DNA of 64,000 nt from CAVZTX01 sp963778375 (GTDB lineage: Bacteria > Chloroflexota > Ktedonobacteria > Ktedonobacterales > Ktedonobacteraceae). The position numbers were made by a program, and so were the translations under genes. Location of the stretch: positions 1-64,000 of the forward strand of contig CAVZTX010000021.1 of NCBI GenBank assembly GCA_963778375.1, given 5' to 3'. The notes below the pieces were generated by a model, which was not told where the DNA came from, searched no databases, and worked only from the letters and a program-made list of their open reading frames with translations. This document shows, piece by piece, positions 27,449 through 35,967 of the stretch (position 1 is the first letter of the stretch; every line of letters starts with the position of its first letter).

Positions 27449-28315
27449 TTAAGCAGAGGTTGATTGGATGCCAAGTCGGATAGCACAGGCCGTGGCTGTG
27501 TTGTCAGAGCCATTGACATAGGTAAATTTGATGCTGAACGTGCCAGGTTTGACGAGACTACTGCTGTTGCCATCATTGAAGTATGCCGGACTCAATGAAT
27601 TAGCGAGTTCTGCACTATAGCCATCCTCCAGAACGCCAACTACGGAACCGGTGCTATCAGTCACGTCTTGCGGTTGATCGAGTTTGCTGTCGCTTGGCAG
27701 ATAGGAGATACAGACAGTCGTTGCAGTTGTTGCGTCCCAGGACTGTCCAGTCGGCGCAACAATGACGATACCGTAAACGGTGATCGTTCCAGGCAAAAGC
27801 ACAAGACCAAACCCGCCAATATCGCTATTGCCCGTATAATAAAGGATCTCCTGTGTGCCGTTTTGTTCCGTTTGACTGGAGGTAGGATCACCATATTTCG
27901 CCGTAAAGGCGGCTTCTGTTCCACCAACCACGGCCTGATTGATGGCGGGAACGGGTGTATCAGTTGGGGTCGGTATTGGTGTTGCAGTTGGTTGACTCTG
28001 CTGTGTTGCCTCTGGCACCGTTGTGGTATTGCCGTCCTTACTTTGGCTCGCTACGCCGATGATAACAGCGAGGATAATGACCATAACCAACACCCCACTA
28101 AACGCGCCAATGATGAAGGTGAGTAGCGTCTTCGATTTTGGCGGAGGTGCCACTGGTACAGGCGGCTGATAGAAAGGCTGCAGCATGTATTGAGGTGGTG
28201 GCTGATAGTAAGATGGCTGTGGTGGAGGATACCACTGTTGAGGAGGCTGTTGCCACTGCGGATGGCCAGTACTTGGCACTTGTGGGGGCTGAAACGGTCG
28301 TTGAAATTGTGGCAT
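27449..28315 (-). CDS. Proline-rich membrane-anchored extracytoplasmic protein
   Basis: A 288-residue protein. Residues 1-58 are Pro/Gln/Tyr-rich and cytoplasmic (PPQQWYPPPQPSYYQPP). One membrane helix follows (about 63-90), then a Thr/Pro-rich linker (about 95-125) and a folded exterior domain of about 160 residues. No catalytic motif is seen. This architecture is common among lipobox-less surface proteins of Chloroflexota and actinobacteria. Function is unknown. No gene is visible in 27203-27448. Confidence 0.78.
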   Translation of the reverse strand: MPQFQRPFQPPQVPSTGHPQWQQPPQQWYPPPQPSYYQPPPQYMLQPFYQPPVPVAPPPKSKTLLTFIIGAFSGVLVMVIILAVIIGVASQSKDGNTTTVPEATQQSQPTATPIPTPTDTPVPAINQAVVGGTEAAFTAKYGDPTSSQTEQNGTQEILYYTGNSDIGGFGLVLLPGTITVYGIVIVAPTGQSWDATTATTVCISYLPSDSKLDQPQDVTDSTGSVVGVLEDGYSAELANSLSPAYFNDGNSSSLVKPGTFSIKFTYVNGSDNTATACAIRLGIQSTSA

Positions 28316-28463
28316 AGAGAGCTTCCCCTAAACGTTTCGCTGTAAAAATAAATACTTTGAATTTATAACGAATGAAGGAACAGACAGCCTATATCAGGAT
28401 GTGTCAATTCAATAATCATGACAAATTTGTAATAAAAAAGGACACTAGAAATGTTCTATTGCT

Positions 28464-28492
28464 TTGACATTTACCTGCGTTTATGCTAATGT
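28464..28492 (+). promoter_or_regulatory. Promoter of the MarR-type regulator
   Basis: A perfect TTGACA (28464-28469), 17-base spacer, and TAATGT (28487-28492) preceded by TGC, an extended -10. The predicted start is near 28499, just before the palindromic operator at 28509. The rest of 28316-28548 is A+T-rich with no visible gene. Confidence 0.6.
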
Positions 28493-28508
28493 TTCCAATA
28501 TGAAAATG

Positions 28509-28522
28509 TTGCACTAGTGCAA
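28509..28522. promoter_or_regulatory. Palindromic operator TTGCACTAGTGCAA
   Basis: A perfect 14-bp palindrome lying about +10 to +24 of the predicted promoter and 27 bp before the MarR start codon. Size and symmetry fit a MarR dimer site, so autoregulation is likely. Confidence 0.65.
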
Positions 28523-28548
28523 ATGTTTGAAAGGTACAACTAACTTCA

Positions 28549-28992
28549 ATGCAAGATCGTGAATTGTTAGGACAGAGTATTGAGCAGTTTCGGCGGGCCA
28601 TCTTTCGGGATTTTGTTGTGGGGATAATGCAGACGTTTGAGGATTTTGATTTTTCGTTGGCGCAGTTGGCGGCGTTGCTGGTGCTTGAGGATGAGGATGA
28701 GCTAACGATTAAGCGGGTGGCTGAGTTGCTGGGAAGGTCAGTTTCGGCGACGAGCCGACTGCTTGACCAGTTGGTGGTGCGGGGGTTGGTGAGCCGACAT
28801 GAGGATGAACGCGATCGGAGGGCGAAGTTGGTGGCGCTTACGGAGCCAGGGCGGGTATTTATGGAGATGGTGGAGCAGAGACGGGTGGAGACTCAATTGG
28901 CAGTTATGGAGTCCCTTTCGAGTGAAGAGCAGGCGGAGGTGGCGCGGGCGATGGTGATGCTTGCCGAGGCCGGTAAGAGAAAGAAGATGTAA
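28549..28992 (+). CDS. MarR-family transcriptional regulator
   Basis: A 147-residue winged-helix protein. The recognition region is LTIKRVAELLGRSVSATSRL followed by LVVRGLVSRHEDERDRRAKL, where the wing carries the DxRxxxL-type MarR signature. Helices at both ends form the dimer interface. It is transcribed from its own operator-covered promoter. The convergent phospholipase gene ends 4 bp past its stop. Its ligand is unknown. Confidence 0.9.
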   Translation: MQDRELLGQSIEQFRRAIFRDFVVGIMQTFEDFDFSLAQLAALLVLEDEDELTIKRVAELLGRSVSATSRLLDQLVVRGLVSRHEDERDRRAKLVALTEPGRVFMEMVEQRRVETQLAVMESLSSEEQAEVARAMVMLAEAGKRKKM

Positions 28993-28996
28993 TTAT

Positions 28997-30790
28997 TTAT
29001 GATTCGACTTTTTGGCGCACTTCGTGCATGTAATTGACGGCGTCGGCATGGTTGTTGATTGATAGATAGCGTGCTGTGCGATCTGCTTTTTGCTCTGGAG
29101 GCGACGCTTGTAGGTCTCTGAGGAAGGCTACGTGTACGAAGCCCTGGATTGAGTGATTCATGGGGGCAGTTGGTGAGGTCTGCTGGGCTGCACTTACATT
29201 GAGGGGGGTACTTGTAGGGATTGGTTGTGGGTCACCTTCGCACCAGATTCCTGAATGGGCGGGTTCGGGTAGCGTAGTGGGGGCATCTGTACGAGGGAGT
29301 GAGAGTGAGAGCAGGTGCTTGAGGGTGTTGGCGTGCTTGTCGCGGTTGGTTAAGGATAGTATGCCAAAGATGTTCTCGATAGTGGCAAGTACGGAGGTGT
29401 GATCATAGGTGGTATGGTCAATGATGCCCTTTGGTATGAGGGGTGAGATTATTACGGCGGGGACGCGAACTCCCAGTTGTTTGAAGTCAAAGTTGAAGTG
29501 GTTGTTTTCTGGATCAGTGGTGGAATCGCCAGGGGTGACGGTTTGTGGGGGTTGGACATGGTCGTAAAATCCGCCATGTTCATCATAGGTGATAATCAGG
29601 AGGCTGCTGTTCCAGTGAGGTGAGTTGCGGATGGTCTCATAGATGGTTTTCAGGAGTCTGTCGCCACGGGTAACATCGTCTTTGGGGTGTTGTGAACTAC
29701 CACAGGTAAAGTTCGCTGTGAATTTTCCGTAGTTCGGCTCGATAAATGTGTAGGATGGAGAGTAATTCGGGTTATTTACGTCTTTGCTGAAGTCCTCAAA
29801 ATCTTTGAAGTGTCCGTCAAGGAGGTGGGCGGTCATTCCACTTATGGCGAGGGCTTGTGGGAAGGCGTCTCCGTGATAAATTGTCCAGCTTATATTCTCG
29901 TCGTCAAGTTGATCGTAGATTGTTCCGTTGTCAAACTTATAGCCGTTGAAGAGGACGGAACTCAATTCAGAAGGCAGCGCGGGACTATGGTCCAGACCTC
30001 CTGATGATGCGGCGTGTATAAAGAAGCGGTTTGGCCAGGTTGGGCCAGGCATGGATGAGAACCAGTGATCGCATATGGCGAATTCCTGGGCAAGGGTTGT
30101 GAGTATGGAGAGTTGGTTAGGGGCATAGCATTGCATAATATCGTCTGGATGATTGGGGTCGATGCGGCTGTAGTTGGTGACGAAGCCGCTGTTGTCGATG
30201 TGAGGGTACTTGCCGTCGATGCCACAGAGTTGTTCTTGTACATCGGTAAATTCATGGCCTGGGTCGGCAGGCATTACCCAGGGGGCGGGTGAACTGACGG
30301 AATATCTGTTGCCGTGGGTGTCTGTGTTCCAGTTATTGGTTGGGTCAGGCCCTTCAATTGTTGTAGGTTTTCCTGTGATGGCGTCGATACCCTGGATGGT
30401 AGAAAAACCGAGCATATGGTCGAAGGATCGATTTTCTAGCATGACAACAAAGACGTGTTTGATGGGGTCCTGCTTCTTTTTGTCACGAAGGATAAGCCGG
30501 CAGGCGAACCATATGATATTTGTTATGAGCAGCCAGAAGGTGTTGATGATGTTGGCAGGGATGATGCTGATCAATTTGACAAGCACGTAGAAGGCCTGGC
30601 AGATGGCGTTAGCTACGCGGTACCATACTTTAGCTAGTGGGAAGCGTGCGCGTTGGATTTTCTGGTCTGCCCAGGTATTGCATCGCTGTGCGCCTGAATC
30701 AGCCCAGGCGGTGCTGGCTCGCGTGACGGAGATTAGCCAGCGATTGCGGGTACGGTCAAGTTGTAATTTAATATATCCACTTGCTGACAT
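28997..30790 (-). CDS. Phospholipase C-like phosphoesterase (PF04185 type)
   Basis: About 597 residues from ATG 30790; a TTG at 30841 would add 17. The N-terminal about 100 residues contain two hydrophobic segments and act as a membrane anchor. The catalytic domain starts HVFVVMLENRSFDHMLGF, the phosphoesterase signature with the nucleophile-adjacent Asn. Later come ICDHWFSSMPGPTWPNR, ITYDEHGGFYDHV and VRVPAVIISPLIPKG. Related enzymes are bacterial phospholipases C and acid phosphatases acting on the cell exterior. No Tat signal is visible, unlike many homologs. It stands alone. Confidence 0.87.
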   Translation of the reverse strand: MSASGYIKLQLDRTRNRWLISVTRASTAWADSGAQRCNTWADQKIQRARFPLAKVWYRVANAICQAFYVLVKLISIIPANIINTFWLLITNIIWFACRLILRDKKKQDPIKHVFVVMLENRSFDHMLGFSTIQGIDAITGKPTTIEGPDPTNNWNTDTHGNRYSVSSPAPWVMPADPGHEFTDVQEQLCGIDGKYPHIDNSGFVTNYSRIDPNHPDDIMQCYAPNQLSILTTLAQEFAICDHWFSSMPGPTWPNRFFIHAASSGGLDHSPALPSELSSVLFNGYKFDNGTIYDQLDDENISWTIYHGDAFPQALAISGMTAHLLDGHFKDFEDFSKDVNNPNYSPSYTFIEPNYGKFTANFTCGSSQHPKDDVTRGDRLLKTIYETIRNSPHWNSSLLIITYDEHGGFYDHVQPPQTVTPGDSTTDPENNHFNFDFKQLGVRVPAVIISPLIPKGIIDHTTYDHTSVLATIENIFGILSLTNRDKHANTLKHLLSLSLPRTDAPTTLPEPAHSGIWCEGDPQPIPTSTPLNVSAAQQTSPTAPMNHSIQGFVHVAFLRDLQASPPEQKADRTARYLSINNHADAVNYMHEVRQKVES

Positions 30791-31092
30791 ATGTTGGGTT
30801 TCTAGTTTACAAGAAAAACGGTTCGTGAAGTGCGATTGCAATAGATGGCTTTATTGACCGTTATTATGATAGCACATGTAGCTTGTTTTTCAATGGGGGG
30901 AATGACCTGAAGAAGTGGGGTTAAATATGGTACACTAGATGCTAAATAGTGCGTCCTGCGTGGAGGCAACCAGGTTAGTGTTGCTGACGTTGAGGATGCG
31001 CATGCAAGACAAAAATGTTGTTCCCTCGTGTTTCGGTTCGTCATGTAGTGATACCTCAGTTGTAGCTGAGGGTTGTAAAAAAGGTGGACACC

Positions 31093-31806
31093 ATGAAGAA
31101 CACTCTCGCCAGACACCTCGTTTCTCTACACCCGGTTCCCCTGTACGCTGTCGTTGTAGCTTCGATTGCATCCGTCATTCTGTTGGTGCTGCATTTCATG
31201 GAGATGGGGTGGCAACTGTGGTTGGTCGCGATTCTGATCCTGCTGGCCTGGTCTCCGATCTTTTTCTATACGACACGGTCGCTTTACCAGCGGTATCGCT
31301 GGATAGCGTTCTTTTTTGTCCTGCTGGTTGCGCAGAGTGTGCATTTTACGGAACATATTGCCCAGATGGTGCAGATTCACCTGCTGGGACTGAGTGGGTC
31401 GCAGGCGCATGGCATTATTGGCGTGCTGGACTTCGAGTGGATGCACTTCCTCTTTGATGCATGCTTTATACCTATCTGCGTCTTTACGCTGTTTTTCATG
31501 TATCGAAAAAGTAATCCGTGGTTGTGGGTGCTGATACCACTGGTGATCTGGCACGCGACCGAACATGTGGTAATCATGTCCTATTACTTGAGAACGGGGA
31601 TTGTTGGATCGCCGGGGCTGCTGGCGAGTGGAGGTGCCCTTTGGGGAGGGCTGCCGATCACACGACCTGATTTACATTTCCTGTACAATTTGGCGGAAGA
31701 GACGCTTATCGTGCTTGCTTATCTGTATCAGATTCGACAGCTTCCTGCTGTAGACAAGCAACCTGTTCTTGTTCAGACAAATACGAGCCAGGTCGAAGTT
31801 TCCTAA
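31093..31806 (+). CDS. Polytopic membrane protein with two HxTEH motifs
   Basis: 237 residues from ATG 31093, chosen because AAGGTGG lies 5 bases upstream. There are about six hydrophobic helices. Two helices carry the same motif, HFTEHIAQ (about 89) and HATEHVV (about 157), with another His-rich helix (HFLYNLAEE). Paired His/Glu in membrane helices suggests metal or heme binding, but this is inference and I do not recognise the family. It is followed 9 bp later by the ClbS/DinB gene, probably in the same transcript. Confidence 0.65.
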   Translation: MKNTLARHLVSLHPVPLYAVVVASIASVILLVLHFMEMGWQLWLVAILILLAWSPIFFYTTRSLYQRYRWIAFFFVLLVAQSVHFTEHIAQMVQIHLLGLSGSQAHGIIGVLDFEWMHFLFDACFIPICVFTLFFMYRKSNPWLWVLIPLVIWHATEHVVIMSYYLRTGIVGSPGLLASGGALWGGLPITRPDLHFLYNLAEETLIVLAYLYQIRQLPAVDKQPVLVQTNTSQVEVS

Positions 31807-31815
31807 GAGGATGAA

Positions 31816-32289
31816 ATGGATAAAGCAACATTGCTCAAGACACTCACAGAGACTCGAGCTGCATGGGAGGAACTGCTAGGCCAGTTCGACGAAGAGCAAA
31901 TGCAGAGGCCAGGCGCTACTGGCAACTGGTCGGTGAAAGACGTCATCGCCCATGTAGCATGGTGCGAGAGTGAGATAGCTCCGGTTCTGCGCACACACGT
32001 CCTTGCCGGCTCCGATCTCTGGAACCTGTCCGATGATGAGAGCAACGAGATCACTTACCAGCAGAACAAGGACCGGCCCTTACACGACATCGTCAACGAA
32101 GAGTGGCAAGCATACACGGCTCTCCTGGAAGCGGTCCAGACATTGAGTGACGAGGACCTCAATGACCCTCACCGCTTCAAGAATATGCCGCAGGAGTGGA
32201 GTCCTTGGCAATTGATCGCTGGCAACTCTTTTAAGCATTACGAGGACCATATGCCCTCTCTCCGTGAGTGGTTGGCGAAGAAGGGATAG
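31816..32289 (+). CDS. ClbS/DfsB-type DinB-fold protein
   Basis: A 157-residue protein with NWSVKDVIAHVAWCE, NEITYQQNKDRPL and LIAGNSFKHYEDHMPSL, the pattern of the ClbS/DfsB branch of the DinB superfamily. ClbS is a cyclopropane hydrolase that protects against colibactin; most relatives are uncharacterised. It starts 9 bp after the preceding membrane-protein gene with a TAAGAGGATGAA site. Confidence 0.75.
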   Translation: MDKATLLKTLTETRAAWEELLGQFDEEQMQRPGATGNWSVKDVIAHVAWCESEIAPVLRTHVLAGSDLWNLSDDESNEITYQQNKDRPLHDIVNEEWQAYTALLEAVQTLSDEDLNDPHRFKNMPQEWSPWQLIAGNSFKHYEDHMPSLREWLAKKG

Positions 32290-32345
32290 GAAACGACATT
32301 CTGGAGGAGCAGTTATCCCAGAGAAAAACACAGTCCTAGAAAAAA

Positions 32346-32400
32346 CGCCTGTCCCGTAAGGGGAGGTGGACAACCTGAAAACCCTTCTGCCGGACAGGCG
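32346..32400. repeat. Inverted repeat after the ClbS-like gene
   Basis: CGCCTGTCC (32346-32354) pairs with GGACAGGCG (32392-32400), and the loop itself contains smaller self-complementary pieces. TTGTTTTTC follows some 12 bases later. It may act as a terminator or be an end of a small lost element. No gene lies here. Confidence 0.4.
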
Positions 32401-32439
32401 CTTGCTCTGTTGTTTTTCACGAATGAGTGGCGGTGTTTT

Positions 32440-33731
32440 TACGGTAGAGCCCCACTAACTGGTGGTCGCGCATAAGACTCCCTTGCGAAGACGAACCAAA
32501 GGCCGGGCACGCGGTCGGAAGCTCGGACGTTGAGTCAGCATGTCGGTTGGCTCTGCCTGCTTTCTTGGTCGTCCACGTCGTTTCGGTTCGATCCACGGCG
32601 GCGGTGCCACTTTGTAGCCTAACAATTCGCAGATACTCCAGACATGATCGGTCAGACCACTGGCCATGGCAGGAGTACAAGCCCTTCCAAAGTGTTTGGC
32701 TTTGCTCAATTCCTGATGCACGCAACAGAAATTGTAGGTGCAGCCGATCAGGTACATGCCGGTGTGCAATGCCTTCATGCGTGCAGCTGCATGCCGACTC
32801 TTGCGCGTCAGGCTCGCCAATCGCTCACGGAAGGTGCCATTCAATCGTTCAATAAAAGCCGTATTGAGCACGTTTCCCCCACTCGAGAGCTGGAGGAGTC
32901 GCTCTGCCTGCTCAAGCAGACCGTGAGCCATCTTGCAGGTGACCTCCACGACCCGCTTTTTCTCCGTGCGCTTGATCACGGTCCCGATGTGCAGCTGCGG
33001 CCATACTTCTAAAGAAGCTCGCCCGACTCCTGCCAGCTTTTTCACCTTCTCACGAAAGGCGCGGCGAATGCTGTTGGGATAAGCCGCCCACCCGTCTGTC
33101 AACACGAGTAAGGGGCGAAGACACTGGGCCGAGCGGCGGACTTGGTGCATCACCGCATCTGCCAGCCCTTTGTCTCGCGTCACACTCACCCTTCCCGCCA
33201 GCCAGAGCCGCGTGGACACCATCATGGCTAACCCCATCCAGGCGATCAGTTTCTATCCCTTGATCCGAATCTCGTCCGCCTGGACATGCACCAGATCCAG
33301 CTGTCCGGTTTCGATCAACGCCTGATGGACCCGCTCACACTGTTCCCCGGCGCGATCGCGCCAACTGGCCACGGTCCGCTCATCCAGCCCAAAGGCATGG
33401 ACAATGGCTTGCACAGGGCACCCATAGGAGAGCAGAGTCACCACGATGACAATCAACTCTCTGGGCTTGCGTAAGCCCTCGAACATGGTTCCTCGCCTGG
33501 CGCTAAACGTCTGTTTGCAGATCGTACAGCGATAGCGCTGACGCTTCCGATCATGGATCACGATATTGCCCGCTCCCATTTTGCCTCTTGCGCAACACGT
33601 CAGGTTCGGGCAAAATTGACGTGACGTGTCCATTGGCTCTGAGTTTGTTTGCATAAACCACAGCATGCCTATGGACGCTTGCTTTTTCAAGTCTTCCGGA
33701 CTTTTTCACCAGTTCGTGGGGCTCTACCGTA
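32440..33731 (-). mobile_element. IS element with 25-bp terminal inverted repeats (IS1-like transposase)
   Basis: The two ends are inverted copies beginning TACGGTAGAGCCCCAC (32440-32464 and 33707-33731, one mismatch in 25). The element is 1292 bp with one transposase gene on the minus strand. The transposase stop lies inside the left repeat. No convincing target duplication is seen: left flank GTGTTTTT, right flank TCATGCCG. The right end abuts, mid-gene, a related older transposase relic. Confidence 0.8.
32455..33690 (-). pseudogene. IS transposase interrupted by an in-frame TAG
   Basis: One 411-codon frame. It has an N-terminal zinc-ribbon (CPNLTCC, then CTICKQTF) and an InsA-like helix-turn-helix (LLSYGCPVQAIVHAFGLDER), followed by a DDE catalytic core: VQADEIRIKG (first Asp), LLVLTDGWAAY (second Asp) and FIERLNGTFRERL (Glu). 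An amber codon at 33253-33255 falls just after EIRIKG, and the frame continues without change (KLIAWMGLAMM). The protein is therefore split in the first catalytic motif and probably inactive unless the stop is suppressed. The N-terminus starts at a TTG just inside the right repeat. Confidence 0.8.
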
Positions 33732-33732
33732 T

Positions 33733-34200
33733 CATGCCGAGATACAACAAGGGCAACTGGATCTGGTGCACGTGCAGACCGATGAGATTCGCACGAAAGG
33801 GTGCAAGATGATCGCCTGAATGGGCTTAGCCAAATGGTCTCAATTTGGTTGTGGTTGGGAAGAGTGGTAAACCTGAGGCGTGATCAAAGTCTGGCGGATC
33901 GGTTATTGCGGCAAGTGCGCACCTGTCTGTTGCAACCCATGCGGGCGCTGTTGGTCTGTACCGACAGCTGGAGTGCGCATCCGGGTAGTATCCAGCGGGC
34001 GTTTCGCGAGAAAGTCAAACAGACCGCCGGACGCGGGCGCGCCTATTTGCGGGTGTGGCCACAGCTGTGTATCGCTGTGGTAATCAAACGGACCCAAAAG
34101 AACCACGTGGTGGACATCACGTGCAAGCTGGTGCCGGTGATCTTGCCCCGGTTTGGTGGAGTAGGCAAACGTGGAATATACCACTCTAGCAAGCAAGGGA
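33733..34200 (+). pseudogene. Relic of a related transposase, opposite orientation
   Basis: Plus-strand translation gives QLDLVHVQTDEIRTKG, then TGA where the homolog has Trp, a frameshift near 33822, and RALLVCTDSWSAHPGSIQRAF and QLCIAVVIKRTQKNHVV. These match the intact-length IS transposase next door (QLDLVHVQADEIRIKG, LLVLTDGWAAY). The 5' third and the 3' end are missing. It begins exactly at the right end of the IS, but its 5' part is not found on the other side of the IS, so one flank has been deleted. Confidence 0.75.
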
Positions 34201-34332
34201 GAGCAAGATAGCAAACTGCAACCCTCGCCTTAAATTTGCAATACCACTCTCTGATCTGCTATACTCGCCTTAACCTTCAAGCATAGCAATATTGCAGCAG
34301 TGTGAGTCCTTTAGACAAAAAGGGGGAGACGG

Positions 34333-34539
34333 ATGTCGAATACACAGTTTCATGACTCAGAGAAGAGGCGAGAGCGTGCTCAGCAGATTGTTACTACTGC
34401 AAAGCAGCAAGGAAAACTAGATGAGCTTGCACAAAGAGCAGGCGTAGATCGGGACTACCTCTACAGTATAGCAGACGGATGGCTTACTCCTTCGCTTGAG
34501 GAGTTGCAACATCTTGAAAACGCTGTAGCAAGCCTTTAA
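34333..34539 (+). CDS. Small helix-turn-helix-like protein
   Basis: A 68-residue protein; LDELAQRAGVDRDYLYSIAD is a helix-turn-helix pattern of the XRE type, followed by a short helix. A GGGGGAGACGG site lies before the ATG. It may be a stand-alone DNA-binding protein or the trimmed N-terminus of a larger regulator. Confidence 0.6.
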   Translation: MSNTQFHDSEKRRERAQQIVTTAKQQGKLDELAQRAGVDRDYLYSIADGWLTPSLEELQHLENAVASL

Positions 34540-34587
34540 CTCTAGCCCAAGCGGTTGGATGTAGCAAGTACTCAATCAGATAAGGGT

Positions 34588-34764
34588 TCACTCAGCTTCA
34601 TGACCACGTATAGTGAGTGTTCCTTGCTCACTGATAGTTGCCTCGCTTCCGGTAGAAGTATCAAGATAGACATGCGTGTTTTCCATATGTGCTACTCTTT
34701 CTGTGGTAGCTAGTATTTCGACAAAAGGAGTGTTAATGGGAAGTATATCCCAATGCGCTAGCAA
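34588..34764 (-). CDS. Possible small gene or gene relic
   Basis: A 58-codon frame from a TTG (34762-34764); an ATG inside it would give 32 residues. The composition is protein-like: LAHWDILPINTPFVEIL, then HVYLDTSTGSEATISEQG. No good ribosome site and no recognised family. It could be the C-terminal relic of an older gene. The surrounding 34540-34900 shows nothing else. Confidence 0.3.
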   Translation of the reverse strand: MLAHWDILPINTPFVEILATTERVAHMENTHVYLDTSTGSEATISEQGTLTIRGHEAE

Positions 34765-34908
34765 GTTGCCTGCAAAACGGTTCTGCTAGTATGTCAACTT
34801 TACAACAGCGCACGTTCTTTGCTTCTGACCGTTTGAATTGATGAGCTTTATCTTTAGTTCTTAATCTGTTTTCACTACAATGAGTGAAAACATAAATCTT
34901 TTATGTAT

Positions 34909-34937
34909 TTGACAAATACTAATAATTGTGTTATAAT
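34909..34937 (+). promoter_or_regulatory. Perfect consensus sigma70 promoter
   Basis: TTGACA (34909-34914), exactly 17 bases, TATAAT (34932-34937): 12/12 matches. The next plus-strand gene starts at 35165, giving a leader of about 220 nt without an obvious leader peptide. An unusually strong promoter for a single small gene. Confidence 0.8.
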
Positions 34938-35164
34938 AAGATTACGAACAAGAGTAGTCACAACGCTCTTTCTCCGACAGGAACAGCTTCGGTATTTCCC
35001 TGCTTCTGTATCTTCCCAGTAATGCCACTCACATCCCCTCTGTCGATTTGACGAGGAGCCAGGGAGATGACTGTGATGCTCTGACATTCCAGAGACTGCA
35101 CGAAACACCCAGACTTATCAGACAAAGATGCGTCTGGACAACCAGCGCACAAGGAGATCACATC

Positions 35165-35572
35165 ATGAATGCTACTATTGGTGACCTGAAAGGGTTACAA
35201 CCCGAGGTAAAGGCGAAACTGGAGTCAGAAGGAATTAGGAACACTCAGCAGTTCTTGGAGCACACCCGGACACAGCAGCAGCGTACAGAACTCGCCCACA
35301 AGGTAGGCACGACCCCTGTTGCTCTTAAGGAGTTAGCCAACCGCGCTGATCTGATGCGCTTAGCTGGAGTTGGTGGGGACTTCTCCAATATGTTGGAAGA
35401 AGCTGGAGTCAATAGCTGCAAGGAACTGCAACACCGAGTTCCTGAGAAGCTAGTCATTACGCTCGAAGCCATCCATACCGACAAAAAGATTGGGCATCGC
35501 GCCCCTGCGCTTGCTCAGGTGACCGAGTGGATTGTCGAAGCAAAGAAGTTATCTGCAACCTCACCGGAGTAA
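35165..35572 (+). CDS. DUF4332 (helix-hairpin-helix) protein
   Basis: 135 residues from ATG 35165; CAAGGAGATCACATC supplies a ribosome site. Two tandem HhH-like repeats: LKGLQPEVKAKLESEGIRNT with a second at LMRLAGVGGDFSNMLEEAGV, the DUF4332 pattern (genus of non-specific DNA-binding helix-hairpin-helix folds). Function is unknown. It is expressed from the perfect promoter at 34909, so it may be abundant. Nothing is visible in 35573-35762. Confidence 0.78.
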   Translation: MNATIGDLKGLQPEVKAKLESEGIRNTQQFLEHTRTQQQRTELAHKVGTTPVALKELANRADLMRLAGVGGDFSNMLEEAGVNSCKELQHRVPEKLVITLEAIHTDKKIGHRAPALAQVTEWIVEAKKLSATSPE

Positions 35573-35762
35573 TTACTCCTTCCATGTTGATGGAAGCATC
35601 ATCCTCTTCAACGGCGAGAAGGATATGCTTCCATTCTCTGCCCCGAAGATGTGCTGATCTAGGACACCTTCGACTAAAGCCCGCTGCTATGTGTTGGGCT
35701 GATCATTAAGTACCGAGTTCTGCAAGATATAGCAACAATCAAGAGAAGATAGGACAATACAA

Positions 35763-35939
35763 ATGCAACAAGTCAAGACGTATACGCCAGGAATGTTCAA
35801 GAGAGAAGCACGGTATCAGTTTTTTAGTGATTTAAAGAGAATGACAAAACGTGGCTGGCATCTGCACACACTTACTGATGAAGGAGTAGGTACCGGTGTA
35901 AACCATACCGGTCGATACAAAGCGGTGTATGAGAAGTAG
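35763..35939 (+). CDS. Small basic protein, 58 residues
   Basis: An ATG-started frame ending TAG at 35937-35939. Basic and aromatic: FKREARYQFFSDLKRMTKRG, then WHLHTL and a GRYKAVYEK end. No family is recognised. The coding-like composition and position 28 bp before sufB support it. The spacing of R/K-rich helix then beta hairpin resembles small phage-derived or DNA-associated proteins, but that is only resemblance. Confidence 0.5.
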   Translation: MQQVKTYTPGMFKREARYQFFSDLKRMTKRGWHLHTLTDEGVGTGVNHTGRYKAVYEK

Positions 35940-35967
35940 GTCAGTGGCCTGGATGGAGTGAATTTTA

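Noticed and set aside
32340..32410. Possible integron attC-like folded site
   Set aside because: The conserved attC core ends are not present and there is no integrase; recorded only as an inverted repeat.
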